This document shows positions 55,225-64,000 of a stretch of 64,000 nucleotides of DNA, in pieces. Below the pieces are notes generated by a model, which worked only from the letters and a program-made list of their open reading frames with translations, was not told the DNA's origin and did not search any database. Every line of letters starts with the position of its first letter. Within the stretch, counting starts at the first letter, position 1. Source of the stretch: Muriicola sp. Z0-33 (GTDB lineage Bacteria; Bacteroidota; Bacteroidia; Flavobacteriales; Flavobacteriaceae); contig NZ_JAFMPW010000004.1 in assembly GCF_026126425.1 (NCBI RefSeq), forward strand, positions 124,001 to 188,000, given 5' to 3'. Made by a program: the position numbers and the translations under genes.

Positions 55225-57159
55225 TTAATCGTATAAGAGTTTATAGTTCAGAACAACGATCAGATGGCGTTCATTTTGTTTGTGCAACAATTCCAGACAA
55301 TATACCCCATTAGTGCAGTTATTGGTAATCTTGTCTTCGCCATACCCTATAGCATAAAGAATATTTGATTCGGGCATCCCATTATCTGTCAGGTACTTTT
55401 TAATTGTATTGGCCCTACTCTGAGATATCCGGAAATTTGTTGCGCTACCCCCTCTGCTGTCGGTATGTGCTTCTATTCGTAACTGAAGCTCGGGAAATTT
55501 CGCTACAGCAGCTATGGCCTTATCCAATTCTGTAGCAATTTCAGGAGTCATTTTAGAACTCCCCCGGACAAAAAAGAATTTATTCATCTTTATAACAGTT
55601 TGCCCTTCTCTCTCCTGAACAAGGTCGTCTAACTGATAAAGTTTAACATCCAGGTTATTTGTTTGAAATTTTTCTAAAGCGGCTTCATTATACTCTTGAA
55701 GAAATCCTGAATAGCGCGACTTTGAAATTTCTATTCTTGCATTTGTTCTCCAGGGCACTTCCAGTCTGTATGTTCCGTCATTTGCAGAGTAGGTCTCTTT
55801 GATAAGCTCCCCTTTCTCATCCAATAATTTTACCAATACCTCCGGTATGCCCAAGGTGGAATTGTCATCGGTTATTTCACCGCGGATGACCAGTGTTTTT
55901 AAACCTGGCTTTTTGTCCACCAAAAAGCCATAGATATCATCATTGCCTTTACCACCTTCCCGGTTTGAAGAGAAATACCCAATGAGGCCTTCCTGATCAT
56001 TATTTTTAATAATAAATCCAAACTCGTCTTTTTCAGAGTTTACTACATCGCCCAGGTTTATAGGAATGCTGTAATTGTTATCTGATCCAATTTCAGATTT
56101 ATAAATATCCATGCCTCCAAAACCATAAAAAATATCCGATGAATAAAACAGGCTATTCTCAAATACATAAGGCGATATTTCGTTGGCAGGAGAGTTTATC
56201 CTTGGACCTAAATTAATAGGAGAAGACATTATTTGTCCGTTATTGGTATAAACGAAGTAAATATCTGTTCCCCCCAGGCTATCTTCAAAATTTGCAGCGA
56301 AGTACAATTTACTATTGGCCTCATCGTAAAAAGGATAATAAAAAGAAGTGCTCAGATCTCTTAATAAATAATTGAAATTCCCATTAGTATCAGAGATACC
56401 CAAGGCTAAGGAATTTTTGCCATTTTCGTCAAAAGAGAGATTTCCTTTGTCGGCATTGGAAAGCACATAAAAGACAGAATTGAGTTGCTTTGAGTAATAG
56501 GGTGTAGCAGCATGAAATTTTGTTTTCGGAATACCGGTATAAGGGCTTGGATTAATTATTTGTCCCTGGTTGTCAACATTCCCCACAAAGATGTCCAGAT
56601 AACCTTCTTGTTTGGGCCCGTACTTGGTTTTGGCACTTTGAGGGCGGCCGCTCGAAAAAAGCACCTTATTTTCAAAAAATGCAGTTCCAAAGTCGGCATG
56701 TGGACTATTTGCATTGATATTGAATATGTTGAAATTTAAGGCATCACTATTTTCCGCTTCCATTAAGTCAAAATTAAAAGCAGCGTTTTCTACGAGCTCT
56801 TCAGACAATGAAGTGGTTTTTGTAGCAAGAAACGCTTTGGCCCTATCCCGTCCGGAAGTTCTGGTCATGGCTCCCAGCATTTTACTGAAATGATAATCAG
56901 ACATTGTACTGTCTTTCTTGTATACCTCAAAATATTTCTCTGAAGCCTGCTTAAAATTTCCGGTTTTGAAGAAAGAATCTGCCAGGTTCAGTACTTGCTG
57001 ATTGGTCAACGGGGCCCGATTCATCTCATTGTAATACTCCTTGATAGCTTCCTTGTAGGCATATTCAAAGAAGAGTATATCCGCCTTTGATTTCTTAACC
57101 TGGGCAAAGCCCATGGCAGAAACCAATAAAAAGCCAAGAAGTACATATTTCATTTTCAT
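55225..57159 (-). CDS. OmpA-family protein of a type IX secretion/gliding module
   Basis: The 644-residue protein has a signal peptide (ending MGFAQ), TPR-like helices (about 25-115), a PD40/WD40-like propeller (about 150-405; LFSSGRPQSAK, GGTDIYFVY, GGMDIYKSE), a carboxypeptidase-regulatory-like beta domain (about 420-490) and a C-terminal OmpA peptidoglycan-binding domain (RIEAHTDSRGGSATNFRISQSRA). This order matches PorE-like proteins that accompany PorP/SprF and large sorted proteins. It is 12 bp downstream of the PorP/SprF gene. Confidence 0.9.
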   Translation of the reverse strand: MKMKYVLLGFLLVSAMGFAQVKKSKADILFFEYAYKEAIKEYYNEMNRAPLTNQQVLNLADSFFKTGNFKQASEKYFEVYKKDSTMSDYHFSKMLGAMTRTSGRDRAKAFLATKTTSLSEELVENAAFNFDLMEAENSDALNFNIFNINANSPHADFGTAFFENKVLFSSGRPQSAKTKYGPKQEGYLDIFVGNVDNQGQIINPSPYTGIPKTKFHAATPYYSKQLNSVFYVLSNADKGNLSFDENGKNSLALGISDTNGNFNYLLRDLSTSFYYPFYDEANSKLYFAANFEDSLGGTDIYFVYTNNGQIMSSPINLGPRINSPANEISPYVFENSLFYSSDIFYGFGGMDIYKSEIGSDNNYSIPINLGDVVNSEKDEFGFIIKNNDQEGLIGYFSSNREGGKGNDDIYGFLVDKKPGLKTLVIRGEITDDNSTLGIPEVLVKLLDEKGELIKETYSANDGTYRLEVPWRTNARIEISKSRYSGFLQEYNEAALEKFQTNNLDVKLYQLDDLVQEREGQTVIKMNKFFFVRGSSKMTPEIATELDKAIAAVAKFPELQLRIEAHTDSRGGSATNFRISQSRANTIKKYLTDNGMPESNILYAIGYGEDKITNNCTNGVYCLELLHKQNERHLIVVLNYKLLYD

Positions 57160-57171
57160 GCCATTATATGT

Positions 57172-58173
57172 TTAGAAAAAACGTGGTGTATCAATCTGTT
57201 TTGGTTTGCCTTTTCTACTTTTAGTACTGTCGTCTTTAACGCGCTCTCCTCCTTTACCTAAATAAAATTTAAGAATTACTTCATGCGATCCACTGTTAAA
57301 CTCTCCAAGACCATTGGTGTTATAGTCATAAGAATATCCAATAAAAGTTCCACTAGACACTTGAAAACCAGCCAAACCGCTAACCGCGTTATCAGACCTG
57401 TATGAGGCGCCAATTGTAAATACATCGCTTATCAAAAAATTACCTGAACCGTTTATAGTAACAGGAGCACCTGCAATATAGTTTACCAGGAAGGCCGGCT
57501 TGAATTTTAATCCGTCAGACAGACCAAAAACATATCCACCTATAAAATTAAATTGCAACTTATCATCAACTACCATGGCAACGTCTTCATCGTAAATACC
57601 GTCGGTTAAGAAGTTAGGCACTGATGCCCCAAGGTACCAATCCTGATCATACAGAAACATCCCGGCACCTACTGTGGGATAAAACTTCTTTATCAACTGC
57701 CGGTCTAAAATAGGTTCCCCTGGATTCTCAAAAGTCCCTTTGGAGAAATCCACATTGAGAAAAGACCCACCTCCATCTATACCAAACGACAATTTTGTGC
57801 TTTCAGACAGATTCACCTGAAAGGAATATGCAAGATCTACATAGGTTTGGGTGGTTGGCCCCAACTGATCGCTAATGACATTAAATCCAAGACCATTTCT
57901 TTCATTTGCCATGGGCATATTTACCCCAAATCTAATAGTCCTTGGTGCCCCGGGTATATCTATCCATTGTGCCCTGTAAAGTGCCGAAATATCAGCAGTT
58001 TCTACACTACCAACATAGGCAGGATTAAAACTGCCAATATTATACATATACTGTGTATACTGAGGGTCTCTTTGTGCTTCTACCTTAAAGACCATTGCCA
58101 AGGTAAAGACAAAGAGCAAAAAGCTGATTTTAATATTAGGGCCACTTGTTTTACAAGTCATATAATTTATCAT
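57172..58173 (-). CDS. PorP/SprF family type IX secretion membrane protein
   Basis: The 333-residue protein has a signal peptide (ending KVEAQ) and the family start RDPQYTQYMYNIGSFNPAYVGS, then repeated beta strands of an outer-membrane barrel (LSFGIDGGGSFLNVDF, IGASYRSDNAVSGLAGFQ). PorP/SprF proteins help present or anchor type B sorted partners. Its start overlaps the stop of the giant upstream gene by 4 bp, so the two are co-translated and probably functional partners. Confidence 0.93.
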   Translation of the reverse strand: MINYMTCKTSGPNIKISFLLFVFTLAMVFKVEAQRDPQYTQYMYNIGSFNPAYVGSVETADISALYRAQWIDIPGAPRTIRFGVNMPMANERNGLGFNVISDQLGPTTQTYVDLAYSFQVNLSESTKLSFGIDGGGSFLNVDFSKGTFENPGEPILDRQLIKKFYPTVGAGMFLYDQDWYLGASVPNFLTDGIYDEDVAMVVDDKLQFNFIGGYVFGLSDGLKFKPAFLVNYIAGAPVTINGSGNFLISDVFTIGASYRSDNAVSGLAGFQVSSGTFIGYSYDYNTNGLGEFNSGSHEVILKFYLGKGGERVKDDSTKSRKGKPKQIDTPRFF

Positions 58174-61100
58174 CTTATAAGCTGTACCCAGCCTTTTCGT
58201 ATTTCTGAACCATCACCCAGATCCAGGATATAATAATAAGTTCCTTCCGGTGCATCTTCACTTTTATATCTTCCATCCCATACTCTGTCTTCTAACATAT
58301 TTCTGGCTTCAAAAACAGCATTCCCATATCGGTTAAAAATCTGAAGTGATGTATTGGTAAAGGTTCCTATATCTCTTATAGTGAGGTAATCGTTTGTTCC
58401 ATCATTATTGGGTGAAAACTGGTTAAAAATAAACCCGGGATCAGCCACTGTTGGCAGACTTACTTTTACCTCAACTGTGGAAGTATTGTTATCCAATTTG
58501 TCTTCCGAATCTACAGGGGCAGATCTTACAATTGTAGCCGTATTAATAAATGTACCTTCATTGGGGACATTCACAATAATTTCCAATCTGGCTTCCTGAT
58601 TTCGCATAAGGCTAGGTATAAACCATATTCCGCTTTCTAAATCGTATTCCCCATTATCAGCCTGAAATGTTGGGTTCGTAAAGTTGACCGCATCCAAAAT
58701 ATCACTTACCTCAATATTGGAGATAACATCCTCATCTGAATCAGATTTGTTGGTCACCAGGATGGTAAACATAACCTCATCCCCAACCAATGGGTTTACA
58801 CTGACCGCCGTTTTTTCTATCTCAAGATCTATCCCTTCAGGTCTGTCTATCACCAGATTGACAGTGGAAACATTGTTAGAAGGATTATCATCTCTCGGGG
58901 CAGATTCTATGTATTCAGCAGTATTACTGTAAGTAGCACCTCCTGGAAGAATACCGACGGTAATATCGATATCTGCACTTTGCAAATTGTCTATTTGAAG
59001 AATATCCCAATCTCCTGTCACAGGATCATAGGTTCCGCTTACTGTTTCATGACTAACATACTCAAACTCCGGCTCAAGAAGGTCCCTGATCTTAATTCCA
59101 CGGACAATCCTATCGTCCAAATTGGTTACAGTAATTGTAAATGTCACCTGCTCGCCTACCACTCCATTTTCGTTATCAACAATTTTTGTTACCTGGAGGT
59201 CTATAGGTGTTGCACAATCTGGTGAAGGTCTGGGATCACAAGCATCCAAATGGTCCCATCCATTGTCTATTTCTTCACCATCTGTAAAGCCATCTCCATC
59301 GGTATCACACAGAGCGCTGCTATTATTTGGAATACAAGGATTATTATTGTCGGGATCTAACTGGTCTACCACACCATCACTATCTGTATCAAAATCCAGA
59401 GAATCTAAGGCATCTATAATACCATCACCATCTTCATCCAGCGGATTTTCTACGTCATCTCCCACCTCTGCTCCGTCTTCAATTCCGTCTTCGTCAGAAT
59501 CAGGGTTATTTGGGTCTGTACCCAAATTGGCTTCAGGACCGTCAAATAAGCCATCACCATCGGTATCCACATCGCAATCGTTTACAGAAATTGTTACTGT
59601 AGCAGCAGCGTCTTCACAAGGGGCCTCTGCTATGTTCGTTGTATAAGTAAAGATGTAATTACCATCTGGCAAGCCCTCAAAATTAACAATATTGTCAGCG
59701 TCCGGAACTAAGGTCCCCGAAGGATCCACTGTAACTTCCCAGGCGCCCTGGTCTGCACCCGTCAGTAAATCGTCCAGATCTACCGTAGTTGGTCCGTTTG
59801 TTATATCACTACAAGAAGAAGTATCACTGGGTGTCCCAGCAGTTGGCTGCGGCTTAACTGTGGCTGTTACTGCTTCTCTTTCCGAAGTACAGCCATTAGC
59901 TGTTGCCTCTACCCAAAAAGTGGTAGTAGTCGCAATATTTGGGGTGAATTCAGCAAAACCAGATAGTACAACTGTCCCGGTTTGAGTAGCGAACCATCTA
60001 AAACTCGGCAACTCAGGGCTTCCGGGTATATTTCCTGAAACGGTCAGGGTAGCTGTACCCGGACCACATATGGTATCATCGGTGGTTGCAGTAATCACCG
60101 GTGTTGTATTCTGTGTTATGGTAACCTCCAGACTTGGACTTACACAACTGTTGGCGGCATCATAAAAGAAACCATAGTAAGACCCTGCGTTTGGATTATT
60201 TATCTGTGTATTATTAAGATGATTGAGTGCATCTGCCTGATCAACAGGGTCCGGGTTTAAACTCCATTTGAGTTCGGTACCTGGAGGCGGGACAGAATTG
60301 GTATAATCATTAAGGCTTACGGTTATAAGATCACAAAAAGTGGTAGGAACACCAGCATTAATCACTGGCGGATTGTCTCCTGCAATACAAGGATCGCATT
60401 CCGTCACATTAATAAGTACAGCAACTGATTGATTAATACAGGGAGCAATCGCAGTATTTGTGGTGTAAGTGTACTCGTATACACCCTCTACCCCATTATC
60501 AAAGTTCACTTCATTTCCATTATTCGGATTTTCTGTAGCAGGACCACCTGTTTGAGTCCAATCCCCGTCATCCACGGTACCGGATAACAGATCATCCAAA
60601 TCCACTTTGGTTTCTCCAAAATCCTTATCAATACAGGCATTACCATTAGACGGTGTGCCCGCGGATGGTGTAAAACTCTGAGTTAAGGTCAAAGGGGTAG
60701 ACGGACTCTCACAATCAAATGGGATATCAGAGAAAAAGGCATAATATGTGCCCGTTGTACTGACCGTAGGATTAATATTGAGCCAATCCCCGGTAACTGA
60801 AGGATCCGGGTTGATGCTCCATCTTAGGCCGGCCCCTGCAGGAACCGCACCGCTGTAATACGTATCCAATGCTACCGAAAATGCATCGCAAAATGCGGTA
60901 GGGTTATTATTCAGTACAGGCGCCTGGTCTCCCGCATTACAATCATCGTCAGCAATGGTCACTGTTGCCTCGTTTGTAGCTCCAATGGTAAAAGACGGAT
61001 TGTCTGTACTATCTAGCGTTAAAATAACTGTTTCGTCCCCTTCTGCATCCGGATCATCAATGGGGACCACAAAAATATTCCTATTTACCTGAAGGCCGTT

Positions 61101-61757
61101 ATTTGCAAAAGTCAGAATAACCGCATTGGTCAAAATGTAATCCACACCATCAGCAGCGGTTCCGCTAATTGTATAATTGACGGTAACCGGAGATTGTGTA
61201 TTATTCGGTGCACTAATCGAAATTCTAAATTGCCCTGAATCCGGGCCGGCTTCTGCAGCATCAGGGTCAAAAGGAGGTTCTACAAGACTCAAAGAAACAG
61301 TACCAAAGTCGTTGTCTGTAATATCTATGGATTGTGTGTTGTCATTTACATCAGGAGCAACGGTATAACCTAATCCGCCAGCTATACTGACAATTATAGA
61401 TTCGTCCCCTTCAATCAGGGCATCATCAACTACTCCGGTAATCCCAAGAACGAATTCTGACTCCCCAGTGGCAAATTGAACGGGTATGAATTGATCATAA
61501 TCCGAATTCTCGGTAGCTGTACCGCCGACAATAATATTTACTGTAAAGTCGAATGGAGCAGGAATATCTGTAAGAATACGAAAACTGCCCCCTATGGCTC
61601 CTTGTTCAGCAACCTGATCATCTCCAACTACAATACTGACTTCCGGGAATTGAGCGGTCAGAGTAGCGGTAGATAAGAGTACTACCAATACAACCAGTAC
61701 TTTAGTAATTCTGGTCATAATCCCCATAAAACCATCGAATTTTCTTTTCATTTTCAT
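58170..61757 (-). CDS. Giant type IX secreted protein with Calx-beta, DUF11 and type B sorting domain
   Basis: The 1195-residue protein starts with a signal peptide ending TLTAQ. Two or three Calx-beta domains (about 35-270; VTVNYTISGTAADGVDY), several Ig/PKD-like Cys-containing repeats (about 275-740), TSP3-like calcium motifs (DTDGDGLFDGPEANLGTDP, about 745-860) and two DUF11-type beta domains (about 870-1095) follow. It ends in a type B gliding-motility-associated sorting domain (FNQFSPNNDGTNDYLTIRD, LQIFNRYGNAVFEA). Such proteins act as adhesins at the cell surface. It is the first gene of the operon with PorP/SprF and OmpA partners. Confidence 0.9.
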   Translation of the reverse strand: MKMKRKFDGFMGIMTRITKVLVVLVVLLSTATLTAQFPEVSIVVGDDQVAEQGAIGGSFRILTDIPAPFDFTVNIIVGGTATENSDYDQFIPVQFATGESEFVLGITGVVDDALIEGDESIIVSIAGGLGYTVAPDVNDNTQSIDITDNDFGTVSLSLVEPPFDPDAAEAGPDSGQFRISISAPNNTQSPVTVNYTISGTAADGVDYILTNAVILTFANNGLQVNRNIFVVPIDDPDAEGDETVILTLDSTDNPSFTIGATNEATVTIADDDCNAGDQAPVLNNNPTAFCDAFSVALDTYYSGAVPAGAGLRWSINPDPSVTGDWLNINPTVSTTGTYYAFFSDIPFDCESPSTPLTLTQSFTPSAGTPSNGNACIDKDFGETKVDLDDLLSGTVDDGDWTQTGGPATENPNNGNEVNFDNGVEGVYEYTYTTNTAIAPCINQSVAVLINVTECDPCIAGDNPPVINAGVPTTFCDLITVSLNDYTNSVPPPGTELKWSLNPDPVDQADALNHLNNTQINNPNAGSYYGFFYDAANSCVSPSLEVTITQNTTPVITATTDDTICGPGTATLTVSGNIPGSPELPSFRWFATQTGTVVLSGFAEFTPNIATTTTFWVEATANGCTSEREAVTATVKPQPTAGTPSDTSSCSDITNGPTTVDLDDLLTGADQGAWEVTVDPSGTLVPDADNIVNFEGLPDGNYIFTYTTNIAEAPCEDAAATVTISVNDCDVDTDGDGLFDGPEANLGTDPNNPDSDEDGIEDGAEVGDDVENPLDEDGDGIIDALDSLDFDTDSDGVVDQLDPDNNNPCIPNNSSALCDTDGDGFTDGEEIDNGWDHLDACDPRPSPDCATPIDLQVTKIVDNENGVVGEQVTFTITVTNLDDRIVRGIKIRDLLEPEFEYVSHETVSGTYDPVTGDWDILQIDNLQSADIDITVGILPGGATYSNTAEYIESAPRDDNPSNNVSTVNLVIDRPEGIDLEIEKTAVSVNPLVGDEVMFTILVTNKSDSDEDVISNIEVSDILDAVNFTNPTFQADNGEYDLESGIWFIPSLMRNQEARLEIIVNVPNEGTFINTATIVRSAPVDSEDKLDNNTSTVEVKVSLPTVADPGFIFNQFSPNNDGTNDYLTIRDIGTFTNTSLQIFNRYGNAVFEARNMLEDRVWDGRYKSEDAPEGTYYYILDLGDGSEIRKGWVQLIR

Positions 61758-61830
61758 AGTCTGCCCTTTGAATCAACTCATAAATCAATTCACAGCATGG
61801 TAAGTAGGTTTAATTAAAAAAATGGGGTCT

Positions 61831-61862
61831 CAATATTACTAAAAAACTTCGCATAACCGCAA
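61831..61862 (-). promoter_or_regulatory. Candidate Bacteroidota promoter of the adhesin operon
   Basis: On the minus strand a TTG (61860-61862) is followed after 21 bp by TAATATTG (61831-61838), close to the Bacteroidota consensus TTG / TAnnTTTG. It lies about 75 bp before the start of the giant gene. The match is imperfect, so it is only a candidate. Confidence 0.3.
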
Positions 61863-61922
61863 TAAATAGGGTTAAATATGCCTTTTTCGGCTGAAATGCA
61901 TTAAAATGGGATTTTTGCCTAA

Positions 61923-62804
61923 TTAAAGGGCAGCAGAAGCGGTTTCGGAGTTCGAATTAATCTTTTTAACCAAGCCTTGTAGTACCCTCCCTGGTCCTAC
62001 TTCTGTAAATAAGGTAGCCCCGTCCTTGATCATATTCTCAACACTTTGTGTCCATTTAACCGGAGCGGTCAGCTGTAGAATTAAATTCTCTTTAATTCTA
62101 TTTGCGTCCTCTATGGCGGTGGTACTTACATTCTGATATATTGGGCAAATGGGATTCCCAAATGTGGTGGCTTCAATAGCAGCGGCCAAAACTTCCCTTG
62201 CGGGCTCCATTAATGGAGAGTGAAAGGCCCCACCTACGGGCAATACCAGAGCTCTTCTGGCACCAGCTTCTTTTAGTTTTTCACAAGCCGAGTTCACAGC
62301 TCCCACCTCGCCCGAAATCACTAACTGACCAGGGCAATTATAGTTGGCTGCCACAACAATACCTTCTGTTTCCTGGCAAATTCTCTCTACAACATCGTCT
62401 TCAAGGCCAAGTACTGCCGCCATGGTACTCTGCTGTAATTCACAGGCCTGCTGCATCGCCTGGGCTCTTTGGGATACCAGTCGGAGTCCGTCCTCAAAAT
62501 TTAATGTGTTGTTGGCTACCAAAGCCGAAAACTCCCCTAATGAATGTCCGGCCACCATATCGGGTTTAAAATTATCCCCCATTACCTTGCTCATAATAAC
62601 AGAATGAAGGTAAATGGCTGGCTGTGTCACATTGGTTTGTTTCAATTCATCAGCAGTACCCTCAAACATGGTATCGGTTATGGAAAAACCCAAAATATCA
62701 TTGGCTTCTTCAAATAACTCCTGAGCCATCGGATACTTCTCATAAAGATCTAAGCCCATTCCAACAAATTGAGCCCCCTGGCCCGGAAATATATATGCAT
62801 TCAT
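61923..62804 (-). CDS. fabD: Malonyl-CoA:ACP transacylase
   Basis: The 293-residue enzyme transfers malonyl from CoA to acyl carrier protein in fatty acid synthesis. It shows FPGQGAQFVGMG, the nucleophile motif VAGHSLGEFSALVA (Ser near 92), the arginine in RAQAMQQA and the catalytic His in GGAFHSPLM (near 200). Length and start agree with the family. It lies alone between the adhesin operon and the gamma carbonic anhydrase gene. Confidence 0.96.
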   Translation of the reverse strand: MNAYIFPGQGAQFVGMGLDLYEKYPMAQELFEEANDILGFSITDTMFEGTADELKQTNVTQPAIYLHSVIMSKVMGDNFKPDMVAGHSLGEFSALVANNTLNFEDGLRLVSQRAQAMQQACELQQSTMAAVLGLEDDVVERICQETEGIVVAANYNCPGQLVISGEVGAVNSACEKLKEAGARRALVLPVGGAFHSPLMEPAREVLAAAIEATTFGNPICPIYQNVSTTAIEDANRIKENLILQLTAPVKWTQSVENMIKDGATLFTEVGPGRVLQGLVKKINSNSETASAAL

Positions 62805-62885
62805 CTATTCAATATTTAGTTCGGCTAAAATAGGGAATATTTGGAAGTTCTGAATAGGTGTTTACTGCTTATTGGATTATGCCTC

Positions 62886-63407
62886 TTACTCACTTTCTTC
62901 TTTAAACCATCCGGAATACTTAACATAGCTATTGGCAATCCTATCTATCTCACCCGCACTGAGTTCCGGGCTTACATCTTTGATTTTTTTAGCGGGCATT
63001 CCGGCATAAATTGTTCCTTCCGGTACATGGGTACCTTTAGTAACAACCGCACCAGCGGCTATTATGCTATTACTTTCCACAATACAGTCGTCCATTATTA
63101 TACTGCCCATCCCAACAAGCACATTATCTTTTATGGTACATCCATGTACTATTGCATTATGGCCAATTGAGACATTATTCCCAATAGTGGTTGGAGATTT
63201 TTTATAAGTACAATGTACAACGGCGCCATCCTGCACATTTACTTTATTGCCCATTTTTATGAAGTGAACATCTCCCCTTAGCACTGCATTGAACCAAATA
63301 CTGCACTGATCACCCATAGTAACCTCACCTACAATTGTCGCATTCTCTGCGATAAAGCAATCCTCTCCTATTTTTGGGGTATTCCCGTTTATGGTTTTGA
63401 TAATCAT
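62886..63407 (-). CDS. Gamma carbonic anhydrase family protein (YrdA-like)
   Basis: The 173-residue protein is a left-handed beta-helix of hexapeptide repeats with the family metal-site histidines in DGAVVHCT, SIGHNAIVHG and the GDVHFIKMGNKVNVQDG segment. YrdA/PaaY-type members bind zinc in trimers; some hydrate CO2, others act on CoA esters. There is 31 bp to the upstream regulator gene on the same strand. Confidence 0.93.
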   Translation of the reverse strand: MIIKTINGNTPKIGEDCFIAENATIVGEVTMGDQCSIWFNAVLRGDVHFIKMGNKVNVQDGAVVHCTYKKSPTTIGNNVSIGHNAIVHGCTIKDNVLVGMGSIIMDDCIVESNSIIAAGAVVTKGTHVPEGTIYAGMPAKKIKDVSPELSAGEIDRIANSYVKYSGWFKEESE

Positions 63408-63438
63408 CTATTCCCGTTATTTCTGTTATTGTCCTGAA

Positions 63439-64000
63439 TTATTCAAAATATGACAGCAATTGTTTCTTTTTGGATGCAGACACCAGCAATTCTTTCCCAT
63501 TAGAAATTACCACGCTGCCCCCCTTGCCCTTTTTGTACTTCACTACTTCATTGACATTGACCAAATACGACTTATGGATACGCGCAAAGGTAAAATCGGA
63601 TAGCGCTTCCTCAAAGTACTTAAGTGTTTTACTTACCAACAATTTCTTATTATCCAGGTAAATTTCGGTATAGTTGTCATCTGCTTTGCAAAATAGGATA
63701 TCGGCAACATTGAGCACCTGAAAACCATCTTGTTGAGGCAAGGTAATCTTTCCATCCACCTTCTTTAATTTTGAGCTGAGAATCCTATCTTCCAGGGCAT
63801 CTTCCTTTTCTTTTATTTCTCTTACATAAGAAACCGCCTTTATTAATTCATCAATGTTAATGGGTTTCATCAGATAGTACGCCGCATGGTTATTAAGGGC
63901 CTCCATGGCATATTGATTATAAGCAGTAACAAAGACCGTTTCAAAAGTGCGGTCCGGAAGTTGATCCAAAAAATCAAAGGCATTTCCAAATGGCATTTCC
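63439..64000 (-). CDS. LytTR-family response regulator, N-terminus cut by window edge
   Basis: The visible 185 residues hold the second half of a receiver domain (FETVFVTAYNQYAMEAL, then YYLMKPINIDELI with the conserved Lys-Pro) and a full LytTR DNA-binding domain (about 95-185; ILFCKADDNYTEIYL, FARIHKSYLVNVNEV). The first visible Met is inside the MPxxxAFDFL motif of the receiver, so the true start and phosphoacceptor Asp lie beyond 64000. A LytS-type histidine kinase would be expected nearby to the right. Confidence 0.92.
   Translation of the reverse strand, partial: EMPFGNAFDFLDQLPDRTFETVFVTAYNQYAMEALNNHAAYYLMKPINIDELIKAVSYVREIKEKEDALEDRILSSKLKKVDGKITLPQQDGFQVLNVADILFCKADDNYTEIYLDNKKLLVSKTLKYFEEALSDFTFARIHKSYLVNVNEVVKYKKGKGGSVVISNGKELLVSASKKKQLLSYFE

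Noticed and set aside
1-64000. tRNA or rRNA genes and a nearby tRNA attachment site for the integrase
   Set aside because: No tRNA or rRNA gene could be recognised by eye in the window; a covariance-model search would settle this.

Overview
The window looks like a chromosome segment of a marine-type member of the Flavobacteriaceae (Bacteroidota). The evidence is a type IX secretion module (PorP/SprF protein, OmpA-family protein, giant protein with a type B C-terminal sorting domain), a second fragment with a type A sorting domain, DUF1080/Gfo-Idh sugar genes, a DUF6090 family protein, Bacteroidota-style tyrosine recombinases, and general absence of clear Shine-Dalgarno sequences. No tRNA, rRNA or CRISPR array was seen.

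Region 1 (about 1-19.5 kb) is an accessory mosaic. It holds a partial tyrosine recombinase cut by the left edge, a 1239-residue DUF4062/STAND NTPase with a membrane segment and about 20 almost identical 23-residue leucine-rich repeats, truncated DUF6090 and recombinase remnants, a modular surface lipoprotein flanked by two copies of a gene remnant, an alpha/beta hydrolase (DUF900 type) with an extra N-terminal module, a TIR/membrane/14-blade WD40 protein, and an unrecognised 243-residue protein. The STAND-LRR and TIR-WD40 proteins share one layout (N-terminal signalling domain, one membrane segment, C-terminal repeat sensor) typical of predicted NLR-like conflict systems. A duplicated segment of about 400 bp (truncated and intact DUF6090 gene plus leader) sits in direct orientation at 5.2-5.6 and 19.1-19.5 kb and brackets most of this mosaic.

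Region 2 (19.7-24.1 kb) has two secreted proteins on the plus strand that differ at the N terminus but share a C-terminal domain, with a DKNYY-type lipoprotein between them on the minus strand.

Region 3 (24.1-37.1 kb) is a carbohydrate locus. A minus-strand operon (double DUF1080, Gfo/Idh/MocA, DUF6807, DUF1080, LacI regulator) diverges from a plus-strand operon (uronate isomerase, DctPQM TRAP transporter, zinc alcohol dehydrogenase). A perfect 14-bp palindrome between the two is a good LacI-family operator candidate. The combination suggests uptake and oxidative or eliminative cleavage of uronic-acid-containing sugars. After it come a 418-bp gap rich in inverted repeats, a tiny secreted basic peptide, a DoxX-like membrane protein and another DUF1080 protein.

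Region 4 (37.3-49.1 kb) is a co-directional run of eleven acyl-CoA genes: two acyl-CoA dehydrogenases, three SDRs, an APH-type kinase, an enoyl-CoA isomerase/hydratase, two MDR reductases, a MaoC hydratase and an acyl-CoA ligase. The adjacent ACAD and kinase genes correspond to the two halves of animal ACAD10/ACAD11 and to bacterial 4-hydroxyacid (levulinate, lva) catabolism.

Region 5 (49.2-64 kb) is mostly core genome: SanA/YdcF-like protein, divergent Nramp-family transporter, acetyl-CoA synthetase with a two-subunit sodium:solute symporter, the type IX secretion trio, malonyl-CoA:ACP transacylase (fabD), gamma carbonic anhydrase family protein and a partial LytTR response regulator. All function calls come from reading the sequence and recalling families; no database search was run.
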